In this document: positions 11,348 to 21,900 of the stretch, in pieces
Position numbering within the stretch: position 1 is the first letter of the stretch
Layout: every line of letters starts with the position of its first letter
NCBI GenBank assembly: GCA_037074765.1
Contig: JBAMDO010000385.1
Span: 1-28,965 of the forward strand
Direction of reading: 5' to 3'
Origin: Mansonella perstans
Taxonomy: Eukaryota > Nematoda > Chromadorea > Rhabditida > Onchocercidae
DNA length: 28,965 nt
Made by a program: the position numbers and the translations under genes
The notes under the pieces: generated by a model
The model's database searches: none
What the model saw: the letters and a program-made list of their open reading frames with translations, nothing else
Told to the model about the DNA's origin: nothing

Positions 11348-13499
11348 TTACCGTTTTTTATACCAACAAGGCTTCAGTTTCAATCCAAAAGGTCGTTTTT
11401 GTGCCACTTTACCAGTTTTGATAAACTCCAATATTACAAAATAACCATCATTTTTCATCATCTAGAAATTCTTTGATAATTAACAAATATATCATTTCAA
11501 ATCCCTCTCAATAATTCAGGAGCAATATAATATAAACGAACCTTCCCAGCAACGGCAAAACCCATTTTTATTACGGCATGCACGAACTGCTTTACATTTA
11601 TAAATCGACTTGCAACTTCTGCTATTTTCAAAAAACCACTGCAAATATGCATATGTCAGATTCCTTGAAATTATGTTGATTAATTTAAACAACTAAAAAG
11701 CACAGTACTTCTACGGTTATTTAATAATATATGAAGTGGTAACAAACCCTTTCTTCAGTATCCGATTCGCTTCCCTTAAATATTCGTCCAGATTGGTTCC
11801 CATTAATGAAAGACAAAAAACAACAATATCCACCGATTCATTGCATAGTGGGACCTACAGAAAACTATTTATCAAAAAAAGCTTCGGAAAAAAAAATTGA
11901 ATTAAAATGTGGAGTTGAGTAAATCTAAATATGTTCACGTAACTGATAAAACCTTTAACACCGCCACTAATATTTACTAACTTGATAAGCAGAACACGTT
12001 TTATTTTGACTCAATCTGAATTAAGATCGTATTTTCGTCAACTATTTTACAACATTAAGAGACAGAGTTAACTGAATTTACAGATGTCGAACAGAAAGGA
12101 ATAATAGAAAATTAGCGGAAATCTTAAACGTCTCTAGTCCATTATGCTACACATGACGTAAAACCAATATTCTGATGATTAAATATACCTTGGACATGTC
12201 ACATACAGTAACGCGATCATTTACTGCAAACAAATCGAACGAATGTACGGTAGCTATATGTGATACAGCATGGGCAATTGTTGCAGTTCCGCAACCCAAA
12301 TCAGCAATCACTAAACCATCCTGTTTCAGTGATTTTATCCATTGAATAATTATACGAACTGGACTGCACGGCCATTTTTTTGCCTATAATTGATCATTTT
12401 ATTTACCTGAGACAATACTTTCATTTTTTAATCAGCTACACTCATTTCCTATGAACACATAATAATCTAAAGTTTAATTCTTCACATATACTATTGATTT
12501 ATTACATCATTGCAGGAATATTTTCATAACACATCAACATTTGATTCAAGATATCAATTATACTAAGCACTTTGTGCATTAGATGGTAAGTGAATTCAAA
12601 CAGTTAGAAACATTTTCATACAAGTAGGTAAATCAATGCGTAACAAATTTTTACCACAGTAAATTTTTGGGCAATGTTACATAAGCATTTATGCAATGAT
12701 TCATACAGTTACCATTAGCAAACCTGTTTCTGATATCCATTGTGGTACAATTCGAAAGCCTGTGGATCCTTCCGAAACAATTCCATAGCTTCGGCACCAC
12801 TCATAGTATATAATTGCTCGCTAATATATCGAAACAATGAAGAATCAATTTTATCTTTAGCATCCGTTTCCTGTCTATTCATTACGCCATTTTCACTTGA
12901 CCCGCTAGGATAAATGATCTTAACTCCACTTTTATTCTTTTTTTTCATTACTAGCACATCATTTAAAGTGTTAGTCGGTCCATTACCTGAAACAACAAAT
13001 CACAAAGCAAAGAAAGAAAAGTAAATCGCATGACTCTGTATTTAGTAACCCTAATAATACCAAAAAATTCTTTTAAATAAATTACAACTACCATTCTCTT
13101 CCCTTAGTTTCCTTTTCATTTCCTTAGCAGCTTTCTTACGAACTTTATTTCGCCATGGACGATTTCGTTTTCTCGCCTAAAATAATGAACTGTTTAAGAA
13201 AATCTAGAAATATAAAAGTTAATTGATATCTATTTAAATCTCATCAATTTATCTTCCATAATCAGGACCACAACACAGAAACCTTCTAGCCAACTTGTCT
13301 TGAATATAACTGCAATTCAATTCGTTATCCATATGGTCAATTAGTTGTCGAAACTATTCCAACTTAATGAATTACAATGAGGAAGAACTGAGCTAACAAA
13401 CTTCCTTACCGAAATTCCTATTTTACCATTGCAATCGACTTCTCTTTGCCTTGACGGAACTACATCGTCTTTGTTCTTCAATTTCTCCTTGTGTCTCAT
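11348..13499 (-). CDS. rrp-8: RRP8/nucleomethylin, 25S/28S rRNA m1A methyltransferase
   Basis: Seven exons on the minus strand, all phase-consistent, encode 316 aa: 13499-13410, 13176-13092, 12986-12724, 12383-12189, 11854-11748, 11638-11542 and 11461-11348 (TAA). The N-terminus is lysine/arginine-rich (nucleolar type). Then come [20 protein letters not shown] and the junction NGYQKQ-AKKWP, the RRP8 entry signature. SAM motif I is [12 protein letters not shown] (about residues 173-184). CFDL-like [22 protein letters not shown] (about 223-232), [10 protein letters not shown] and the C-terminal PCWYKKR follow in family order. RRP8 enzymes place m1A on large-subunit rRNA in the nucleolus. Vertebrate nucleomethylin also acts in rDNA silencing. 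The protein is shorter than human RRP8 (456 aa) because the variable N-terminus is short. An in-frame ATG 42 bases upstream (13541) would add a hydrophobic leader and is less likely. It lies 574 bp downstream of nog-1 on the same strand. Confidence 0.96.
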
Positions 13500-14073
13500 T
13501 AAAATTTCGAAAAAAAAAAGGAAGAATTACTAGGACAATTGGCATCCTTCACAAATAATTCATATTTCAATATATTTAAAGCAAACAAAGCTAAAACTCT
13601 CAAACACTCTCTTCATGCTTCTAAGGTTCTGTTCTTCACCTGTGATGTAACATTTCTCAACTGAATGAACTTTGGGCAATGAGTGAATTTCACAACTATA
13701 GGACCATCAGAAAACCTATTAACGTTGAAAACTAAACTAACGTGCAACCTGAAATGCTTTCGGCAAACTACTATTAAATTTATTTGCCATAATCAAAATT
13801 AAAATGAAAATTAAGTACTTCGATGCTCTGCTCACATAAAATATGAATGCACAGAAAAACTGTATATTAGCAAACTTTACTTCCAAACAATTAACTATTG
13901 TACCAAAATACAATAAAACATTGGCCTAAGACCATTAAATATTACAACATAATAACAAAACAAATAATGTAACAGGTTACAGAATTAATTCAAATTCAGC
14001 CAAAAGAGTTTTTTTTTTTTTTAATCGCTGTACAACACTATTACATGGGAATTACAGAAATACGATACGAAAT
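13500..14073 (-). other. nog-1/rrp-8 intercistronic region
   Basis: This stretch separates the nog-1 stop (14076-14074) from the rrp-8 ATG (13499). The minus strand carries an ATTAAA variant at 14025-14020 beside an A-rich run, and an exact AATAAA at 13784-13779. Possible trans-splice acceptors for rrp-8 are GAGTTTTAG near 13590 and GTCCTAG near 13530. No other gene is visible. The arrangement fits a polycistronic nematode pre-mRNA, but an independent rrp-8 promoter here cannot be excluded. Confidence 0.45.
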
Positions 14074-17000
14074 TTACCGCCTATCTGTTTTCCCAAGTCC
14101 ACGTTTGCCACAAAACAAATGTTTCGGACGTTTGACAAAAACATGTCTGTCAGATTCACCTTTCCTTGCTTCCTGCTGTAAATTTCTCTGTTTCTTACGT
14201 CCAACTTTCTTCGTCATTTCTCGTACCTGAATTCAAATCTTTATTATTAATCATAATTTCTCACTAACTAACCAACCGATGCCGCATACATACATCAGCA
14301 AAAAAGCCTTGTCTTTACACAAATATTTCTGCAATAATGCTAATCCTTAGCTCACTAGCGTTAAATGTATACTAATCCAAGAAAAGAAAAAAAAAATTGT
14401 TAACCTCGTCGTTCTTTATACCCTGGACATCACGACTTGGCGGTCGCCTGGCAGCCAGGCTCGGACTTTTCCCTACCCGTATTTTTTTAACAGTAGGTTT
14501 CTTTAGCTGTTCCATAGACAAGTTCTTCAATTGTGATGAATCGATATCAGCACCAAGATCACGGAACTGTTCTTCCAAACATGCCATAGTTCTATCCCGT
14601 TTTCTAGCAACGGAACGACTTAAACGTGGTTTCGTGATGCTTTTCTTAGCTTGTGAAGCCTGTAATTTTAAGATTTAAATAAATCACTTAATGAATTTAG
14701 GATATCTACTCAAACCTGGAAAACGATTATAAAATAGTTCAACTAGCACAAAAGAACGAGAAATTTTTCTGCCAATTCATGTTACCATTTTCAGCTGGCT
14801 CTCTTTTTCCACAATTTTTTCGGCGTTTTCAAGCAATGTTCTCGTCTCATCATCATCTAAGACCAAATCTTCATCATAGTATCTAAAACATAACATTTCA
14901 TAGCAATACCGAAATCCCTTAAGTCAATAAAAGCTGCGAAAAGTTAGAAACAAATATAAATTTCTTCATGAAAATTGAAAAAATCTTGTACCCTGCTTGA
15001 ATCCTTGCTTTTTCCTCTTTCCTCATTAACTCTAACATATCTTTGACATCTGATTCAACGAAATCACAGATATTATGTCCTTCCCATATTTCGGGTACAA
15101 TATCGTATTTTTCTTCATCGTTCTTCAGCAAATAATGCTCTGCAAGAAACAAAAATATAAAACTGCTGCTATATGCCAAAGCAATGTTTTGCCATTTGCA
15201 CTGCAAATTATGATGAATGTGAAATTAACTGAATGAGAATTTACTCTTCAAATCAAGTATATATTCGTCTTGCATTTCTAGCTCAATCTCGCGCTCCAAT
15301 TTACGTATTTTTGCAAATTCCTCATTATTGCGATTGATACTGCCTAAAAACTTCTTCTTCGCAACTGCCTCCGGTATATATGGTGCACGCACCTGAAATC
15401 CAAGCAGTATTCCAGTAGTAGGCAACAAATGCCGGAAAAATCAAAGTAAATTTCTCGGAAAAAACCAAAGCAAATTTCCTTTCAATATTTTAATTAAATG
15501 ATTTATATAAATTTCCGATGTACTGATAATTTTGTAGCTTGTATTGAGTGGTAATGCTTAAATTTCTCCCATCTTAAAATTTTTAAAGTTCAGATCTTTA
15601 ATCTACAGCAATACATAAAGCTCCATTGTACATCTGTCCAACCTCTCACATCCAAACCTTTCGTTCTGTATGCTTATTAATGTTACTAAAAAAAAGGATG
15701 TATAGGATACGTCTTCGAGCACTCAGTTCCAATTCCAATACACCGATATTCCAACGCTCCAATCAATCCTCGACGATTCAATCCAACAAATTCGGCTATT
15801 CGACAATCTTACGCTACAAGTCATCGCCTTTTACTACAATTAATTCTCCTCCCTACAGCCTGAATTCTTCATCAGTCTAATTCGATTAATTACTAAACCT
15901 AATTTTTCACGACAACAAAAGTAAACTACAAAATTTTTGAACTTAATAAAAATGAACAAACTTTATCATCCCTTGGAACAGGATAAGCGACAAAAACACG
16001 ATTAAGCACACCATCTTCAATCATTAGCCCCCTTGACTGTAGTTTGCTTTCAACACGTTGCGTCAAAAGATGATTGCATGCCTAAATGGTGAAAATAGCA
16101 TTTTTTTCTTAGCAAAACTATAATGTCGTTTTTTCTTACTTTCTGAGACAACAATTAAAAAGTCAATTTAAATTGCGTTTCTAAAGAATAGGACTCTAAA
16201 TTACAGATAAAGTAAGTTTTCAGCATTAATATCGCTGAGCATTGTAATCCCACACCTACGCTCATTTTATAACCTAATAATTACTTTCCATTTATTACAT
16301 ACAGATAGAAATACCGATTACCTGTCCTACTAAAATTAACCAGCCATCTCCCAAAAAATGTTTCTTTCATTTGCTAAAAATTTTTTAAAATCATTTCCAG
16401 TAATACTTTAACTCCAAACAATTGTTGTCTCGTCGATATGATGCAAAATATTCAGTATACTGCATAAAAATAAGGAAAAAATTACCGCATTTCTAAAATC
16501 CATGATTCCCTCTCGTGTTACAGTGCTAAGCTCAAATAAAGGAAAAGAATTCTCTTCTAATCTTTTCAGTTGCTCCATTTTCTCCAACTTCAGTTCATCT
16601 CGCTTTATAATGTCCACTTTATTTAATCCAATTAATACTGGTTTGTTCACAAATAATGGTCGAATACTTTCAAATAATGCTACCTGAAAAGCCCAAACAG
16701 ATTTGATATTTCTGACGAGTACTACGAAAACATGATATCGAATCAGATCCCTTACTTGTTCTTCAATCGTATAATCACATGTTTCACTTATGTCCATGAT
16801 GAACAAAACTGCAGCACGTAAGTGTGCAAGTGCAGTGATTCCTTGCATTTCAATTGTATTACGCTCTTCCAAAGGTTGGTCCAAAATACCAGGTGTATCA
16901 ATAATCTAAAATTACTCAGTTATATTAGTGGTAAATACATTTCACATTCAAAACTATACATTTTCTCTCCTCAAACATCACCATTTTTTCCAAATACAAA

Positions 17001-18289
17001 TCTCTATCAAGCAAACAGATTTTCTCTAGAAACTACCAGTATCAACACTTGCCTGCCAACGGAGATATTTATAATCAAGATGCCCAACATAAAGAGCTTT
17101 AGTAGTGAATGCATAAGGTTGTACTTCAACGTCGGCACGTGTTAACAAGTTCATTAACGACGATTTACCAACATTTGGGAAACCACAGAGTATTAACGTC
17201 CTGAAATTCGATCCAAGATTCACATTGTAAACTTTATTTAATTCTGCGTCGATAATATTTCTTTCACAAGAAAAAAAATAGAAGTAAATAATCAGTTTCT
17301 CTATACCTTGTATTTGGATCAATTGTTGGTAAACGAGAAAGATGTTGCCGCACCTGTTCCAAATAATCAAAACTTGATTTCTGGCGCTTTAATAGCTTTA
17401 CCATTCGTCCAAGTGCTGCACGCTTTAACATTTTACACCGATATAATGAATCACCATATTTCATTAGCCGAACATATTCACGTGCAATACTGAAATCTTT
17501 TTCATCTAATATTCATATTTCAAGCAACTAAATAACCTCAACTGATACTTCAACACAGTGAAAGTAAAACTTGTTAAAATTTACCCATTGATCAGATGAC
17601 GAGCCGTATTCATTTGTCCCAATGCAATCTTGTAGTGATCCTTATCGTATAAAATATTCATGAGATCAGCATAAAATGGATGAACCTCCTGTAAACGTTA
17701 TTCAAAAAGTTCAAAAGTTTCTATAAAAATTCAAGACCAATATTTTCGCATTTTGCTTCAATTTACACCAATCCAACAAAATAACCAGCTAATTTAATGC
17801 ACACATTTATAGCTATAATCACTGAAAAGACAAGAAATGAGAAGAGTGCTGAAAAAGGAAGAAATGAAAAATTACCTCCATTTTTGGAAATTCATCAATG
17901 ATTTGTGTCAATTTATCATGTAAAACTTGCTGCAAGAATTTAATTTTCCGTGTATAAAATGATCGAATCCGGCTGATTGCAAAGTGACGACGAACTACAG
18001 TCGGTGTTTTCCTCTGTGTTTTGGAAAGAACTATTTCCTTTAAATTCTGAAAAACAGATCTCAGCTTCACAGTCTTTTACTTCTGTTGCATTCTTAGATA
18101 CAAACACAAATCATACTTCAGTGCAACCAAATTCAGTGTAAACAAAAACCCTACGAACTTTTCGACAATATATTTAAAATATGCCAATATTTTAGCATTT
18201 GAATAACTAACAATCGACCAATCACAATAATTACTTACTACAGCAGACGGAACGACTGTTATCTTCTTGAAATTGTAAACCGCTGGCAT
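14074..18289 (-). CDS. nog-1: NOG1/GTPBP4 nucleolar GTPase for 60S assembly
   Basis: Thirteen exons on the minus strand encode 641 aa (human NOG1 is 634): 18289-18239, 18046-17876, 17688-17585, 17489-17307, 17200-17053, 16905-16756, 16683-16486, 16081-15962, 15392-15245, 15139-14992, 14882-14786, 14659-14405 and 14226-14074. All junction phases agree. NOG1 is an OBG/TRAFAC-class GTPase of pre-60S particles. The N-terminal helical domain starts [16 protein letters not shown]. The G domain shows G1 GFPNVGKSS (about 176-184), G2 AFTTK (about 200-204), G3 DTPG (222-225) and G4 NKVD (290-293). The NOG1 block PEIWEGHNI follows, then a basic nucleolar tail with [12 protein letters not shown] and [13 protein letters not shown], ending KTDRR. 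All catalytic motifs are intact, so it should be functional. Intron 5 has a GC donor, and intron 6 is only 72 nt with no in-frame stop; both are listed in the findings. Confidence 0.97.
16684..16755 (-). other. Stop-free 72-nt intron in nog-1
   Basis: Intron 6 runs from the donor CAA|GTAAGG to the acceptor CTTTTCAG|GTA. Its length is a multiple of three and it has no in-frame stop, so retention would insert 24 residues (starting [10 protein letters not shown]) between EEQ and VALFESI. NOG1 relatives have no insertion here (human reads EQLELFQNIRPLF), so normal removal is expected. Confidence 0.85.
16906..17052 (-). other. GC-AG intron in nog-1
   Basis: Exon 5 must end at RWQ and exon 6 must begin IIDTPG to give the conserved NOG1 G3 region. 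The donor at that point is CAG|GCAAGT, a good GC-type consensus, and the acceptor is TAATTTTAG. Nearby GT dinucleotides break the frame or add residues inside the switch region. This is a non-canonical intron recognised by the ordinary U2 spliceosome. Confidence 0.85.
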
Positions 18290-18295
18290 TTGTTC

Positions 18296-18297
18296 CT
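18296..18297 (-). promoter_or_regulatory. Candidate spliced-leader acceptor of nog-1
   Basis: On the minus strand TTTACTGTACTTCAG ends six bases before the nog-1 ATG (18289). An acceptor this close to the start with no upstream coding exon is the usual signature of nematode trans-splicing. If rrp-8 shares the transcript, this site marks the first cistron. Confidence 0.6.
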
Positions 18298-18552
18298 GAA
18301 GTACAGTAAATTTAACAAAAGCACGAAATCACAGATGTCACACTCACGTTGGATCCGTCATATAAGTCTAATGTAACTTCCAGTCAGCGGTTTATATCTC
18401 ACGTTACCATGAAAATGAGGATTTCGACAAAGAAAAAAGTGTAATGGAAGAAAAAGAGAAAGAGAACTGGAAGACTGCTTTCATAGCAGCTTTCCTCTAT
18501 CATTCTCACCGTTGGATCATTTCCGGATCAGATGAAAGTGTCGTGAAAGAGC
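18298..18552. other. Upstream region of nog-1
   Basis: This stretch holds the likely promoter of nog-1 on the minus strand. It contains a purine-rich run on + (about 18430-18470) and TCATATAAGTC, a possible TATA-like sequence. Base composition is less AT-rich than the surroundings, which may reflect the repeat element beginning at 18553 extending leftward. Nothing more specific can be supported. Confidence 0.35.
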
Positions 18553-18690
18553 GAAATTACGATGTGTCATCGGAAACTTGTCACTAAGTAAGTCAATTCT
18601 CATTCAGAATCCTAATAAACCAAGAAATTACGATGTATCATCGGAAACTTGTCACTAAGTAAGTCAATTCTCATTCAAAATCCTAATAAG
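18553..18690. repeat. 71-bp tandem duplication
   Basis: Copy one is 18553-18623 and copy two is 18624-18690. Both begin GAAATTACGATGT and contain ATCGGAAACTTGTCACTAAG followed by TAAGTCAATTCTCATTCA. They differ at two positions before diverging at the end of copy two. Each copy contains AAGTAAGT, which looks like a plus-strand splice donor. High identity implies a recent duplication or a unit kept in step. Confidence 0.9.
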
Positions 18691-18966
18691 CTCCCTAAGG
18701 CCTGCCAACCGGAATACTTCCCTCCTTCTTTCCCCGTCTTTCCAATGCAATCTCTCAATAAATGTTGAACCGGACTCATCAAAGTAACACACTATCCTGC
18801 CTGGGACGATAGAAAAACAATGTCTCATTCACAAAACCAAAAAAGTAGTAATTGGAGATTGGATGACACTGTGATGATTACGGTATATTTGAAGAAATTT
18901 GAGATGTTATATGCAGAAACAGATTTTGCTCTGTTATCTTTAAAATGGACAATAAAATTTGCTTAA
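18691..18966 (+). mobile_element. Possible LTR-retroelement leader remnant
   Basis: After the tandem repeat, composition stays relatively GC-rich. An AATAAA lies in CTCAATAAATGTTGAACCGG (about 18753-18772), then come GTAACACAC and CTGCCTGGGACGATAG. The TGGGACG could be a tRNA primer-binding site, since such sites begin TGG. A 48-codon frame starts 10 bases after the TGGGACGATAG block at ATG 18820 (MSHSQNQKSS, with NWRLDDTVMI) and ends at 18966. Order and spacing (poly(A) signal, LTR-like end, PBS-like TGG, short ORF) suggest a decayed LTR element. No gag, pol or second LTR is recognisable, so this is tentative. Confidence 0.25.
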
Positions 18967-21900
18967 AAAGTGTACCTGTTTAAGTAGACAGAGTAAAAGT
19001 AGCCTTTACGTGCATTGCAAAATGTTTCTTGCATGGCTGAAAGTATTCCTGTAATAGTACCATTACAATATGAAACAATAACCAATCTTATCTCTTTACA
19101 TTTTCAGTTTTCATGTATGTACTTTGTATATGTAATGCATTATTTACGTATCGATTAAATCCATATTTCTTCGGATGTATTTGTTGTGTCTATATGTGCG
19201 TACTCTATGTATCTACTTGTACCGGCCTATCTGTGTATGTTTATCACTAAAAGGGAAATGCTTGTAAAATTTCCACTCTGCCGATTAATCAAAGTTATCT
19301 TTCGATCGATCACGCCGTCAAAAGCTGAATGTTATTGTTGGTGAAATTCTGCATTTACTAACTTTCACAATGAAGTAATACAGTAAGGAATTCAGTAATA
19401 GGAATATAGATTTGCTTGTGCATCTTATGATATTGTAATAAGAAAAACACAATTAATGATTTCCTAAATTGTTCTTAAATTCCTGGTGACTAATTGGACA
19501 TTTGATGTAGCTTCCGAAGCTAATTCATGTGGTGTGTCTTCCTCACAAAGATAAAGGATTTTTCCAAAAATGACTTTTTTTTCCAGTTGAAAGGTTTTGG
19601 GATTCAAAGTACTGATAAGATACATCGAGGCATCCATCGTCAAGAATTTATGACATTCAGGATCCCATTATTATTAGTTCAAAAAAGAAGTTACGATGAG
19701 AAAACACACTGTTGACAATTATTAAGCATACAGAAATGGCAAAACAGCTTGAGTTCGATTCAACATGACTTCTTTAATTAATCCATCAATTAAATCAGCA
19801 AATCTTCGCTTGCTTAAATATCGTCAATGATGAGCGAACATTAACATTTTTTAGATTGCATTCGCTTTTGTGGACTAATTCTTGTCGTTTTTCAGCATTT
19901 CTTTTTTGTTCATAAACAGAATGACCATAAATCCTAGATAATTCCGACGAAGAAAAAATTTCTCCTCGTTTACGTTCTGCATTTTCAATTTATTCAGAGC
20001 TTATAGAAGATAAAGAAATCCCATGTTGAAATAATATCACAAAAAATCTAGAAAAAATCAACATTACCGATGTATTCAAGAGTCGATATCAGCGTGTATG
20101 CTTTTAAATCTGTGCTAAATGAAATCAAATGAATGAAAACTGGTAGTAAACGTCCGTTATAATGGCCCTTACCGTTATCGCAGTTTCACTGTCATGATCG
20201 TAATCATCTCATTACTATTTGTAGAAATATAATGCGACCATTATTACATTATTGCCAAAACTTGAACGATAGGAAGAACGTAACAGTACGAAAAGAAAAA
20301 TATAAGAATCTTGTGAAGTCTAACTGAATTAAATCATCTTTTAATGTGTTAAATTAACAAGATCGAATTAACATAATTAGTTTCAGCGCAGTAGCCTCCA
20401 ATTCCCTTCTCTCCGTATCTTTCTGGATAAATGAGGCAGCTTTAGTCATTCCCCTTCTCTTCCAGTCTTCAGTTACTTTCACTATTTGTTATCGTTTACC
20501 ACTGTCATACGGTAAATCAACAATGTATGTTTCATTGGAGTTTTGTTATTAATACATATCTTTCAGTTGTTTCTTTATCATAATAAAATTAAGAAGTTAT
20601 TCAAACTTTCGAACAGTTTGGAAGTATTTCTGAACTTAGAGAACTGCAGAATGTATGTTAAATTAAAAATAAGATAAAGTATTTTGAAATGAGTAGACTT
20701 GTTTGCGCCGACATCAATAGTTGTGAGATAGAATTTTACAGAATTGAGTTGAAGTAGCAACAATACGCAGGTACCTGAGGCATTTGTAACTGATTGCTTC
20801 GGGTGTTCCATTTATTTAATTGCAATTGAAGAGTTCTAGTTATACTCCAATTTATACTTACCCATTTTTTTCAAAATTTCTCAACTTCTAAAAAAGGTTA
20901 TTATTTACTATTAATTCCAATTTGTAGAAAACAATTCGTTGGACGCATTTGATTGATGACACATTTGTTCTGGTAGATTTACCATTACTAATACTTAAAA
21001 ACCATTTTAAATTAGCCCCTAGAGAGCTGACTTGATGTATTGATGAACTACTTCGCAAAAATTTTTGTCCTTTTTTCCAGTCCAAAAACAACTTTTTTCT
21101 TAAACATTTATTTACATGAGATTGTTCATCCACTTATTGTTGGATTCTGTTCATACTTTATTTGATTTCAAAATTACGAAATAAAATAACCGCAGAAATT
21201 TGCAAAAAAAAGACAGTTTTTCTAGCAGTTGTTATGTGAATTACAATTGTGCTTTAAACTTTAAACTCTCGCTGATTTAATTATCCTACAAATTTCTGCT
21301 TTTTAACTCTTGTAATTTACCAGCATTTTAATAGCATAGCGTTGATTTAACAGATGAGACAAAATAGTTGTCATTTAAAACCATTAGTAATAAAAATGAT
21401 CTATTTAGGTGATTTGTACAAATTGAGCGATGAAATACACAACGTGCCAATTTGTTCCAATTTGAAAGCTTTCTGAGAAAAAGCTTTTTGAGCTATGGCT
21501 TCGATTACATAATCATCAGCAGTAGCGAAAAAAATTTTGAACAGTGTGAGGGAAATTTTTGCAATAAAAATTGCAATTTTTTTTGCAATAAAAAATGAAA
21601 GCCCAATAATTCAAAAAATCTCAATGCCACTATAATTTATTAATCAAAAGATTTTGAAATTTTGCTGAAGTTAAGTCCAAAACTTAAAATTTGCGCTCAT
21701 CAGTTATGTTGTCTATGATGGCTGCAAAAAATATTTTTAATGAAGAGCTCACACGCAATAACATTTTCTCATTAGTTCATTTGCACTGACACAGAAGATG
21801 TGAAGTGATTGTTACCCTGATAATAACTGCTATCCCGGTGTCCGATGACGATTTGTTTGTTGAGACGTTTTAAAGAAAGATTATGCAAACAAACCATAAC

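Noticed and set aside
14397..14678. Plus-strand 93-codon frame
   Set aside because: It lies exactly opposite nog-1 exon 12, which is firmly supported by protein similarity and splice phase.
15626..15880. Plus-strand 84-codon frame inside nog-1 intron 8
   Set aside because: It has serine-rich low-complexity composition, length compatible with chance and no splice signals. A nested gene is not supported, although intron 8 (569 nt) is one of the longest in nog-1.
19751..19775. GAGTTCGATTCAACATG resembling a tRNA B box
   Set aside because: No matching A box, acceptor stem or anticodon arm could be built around it.
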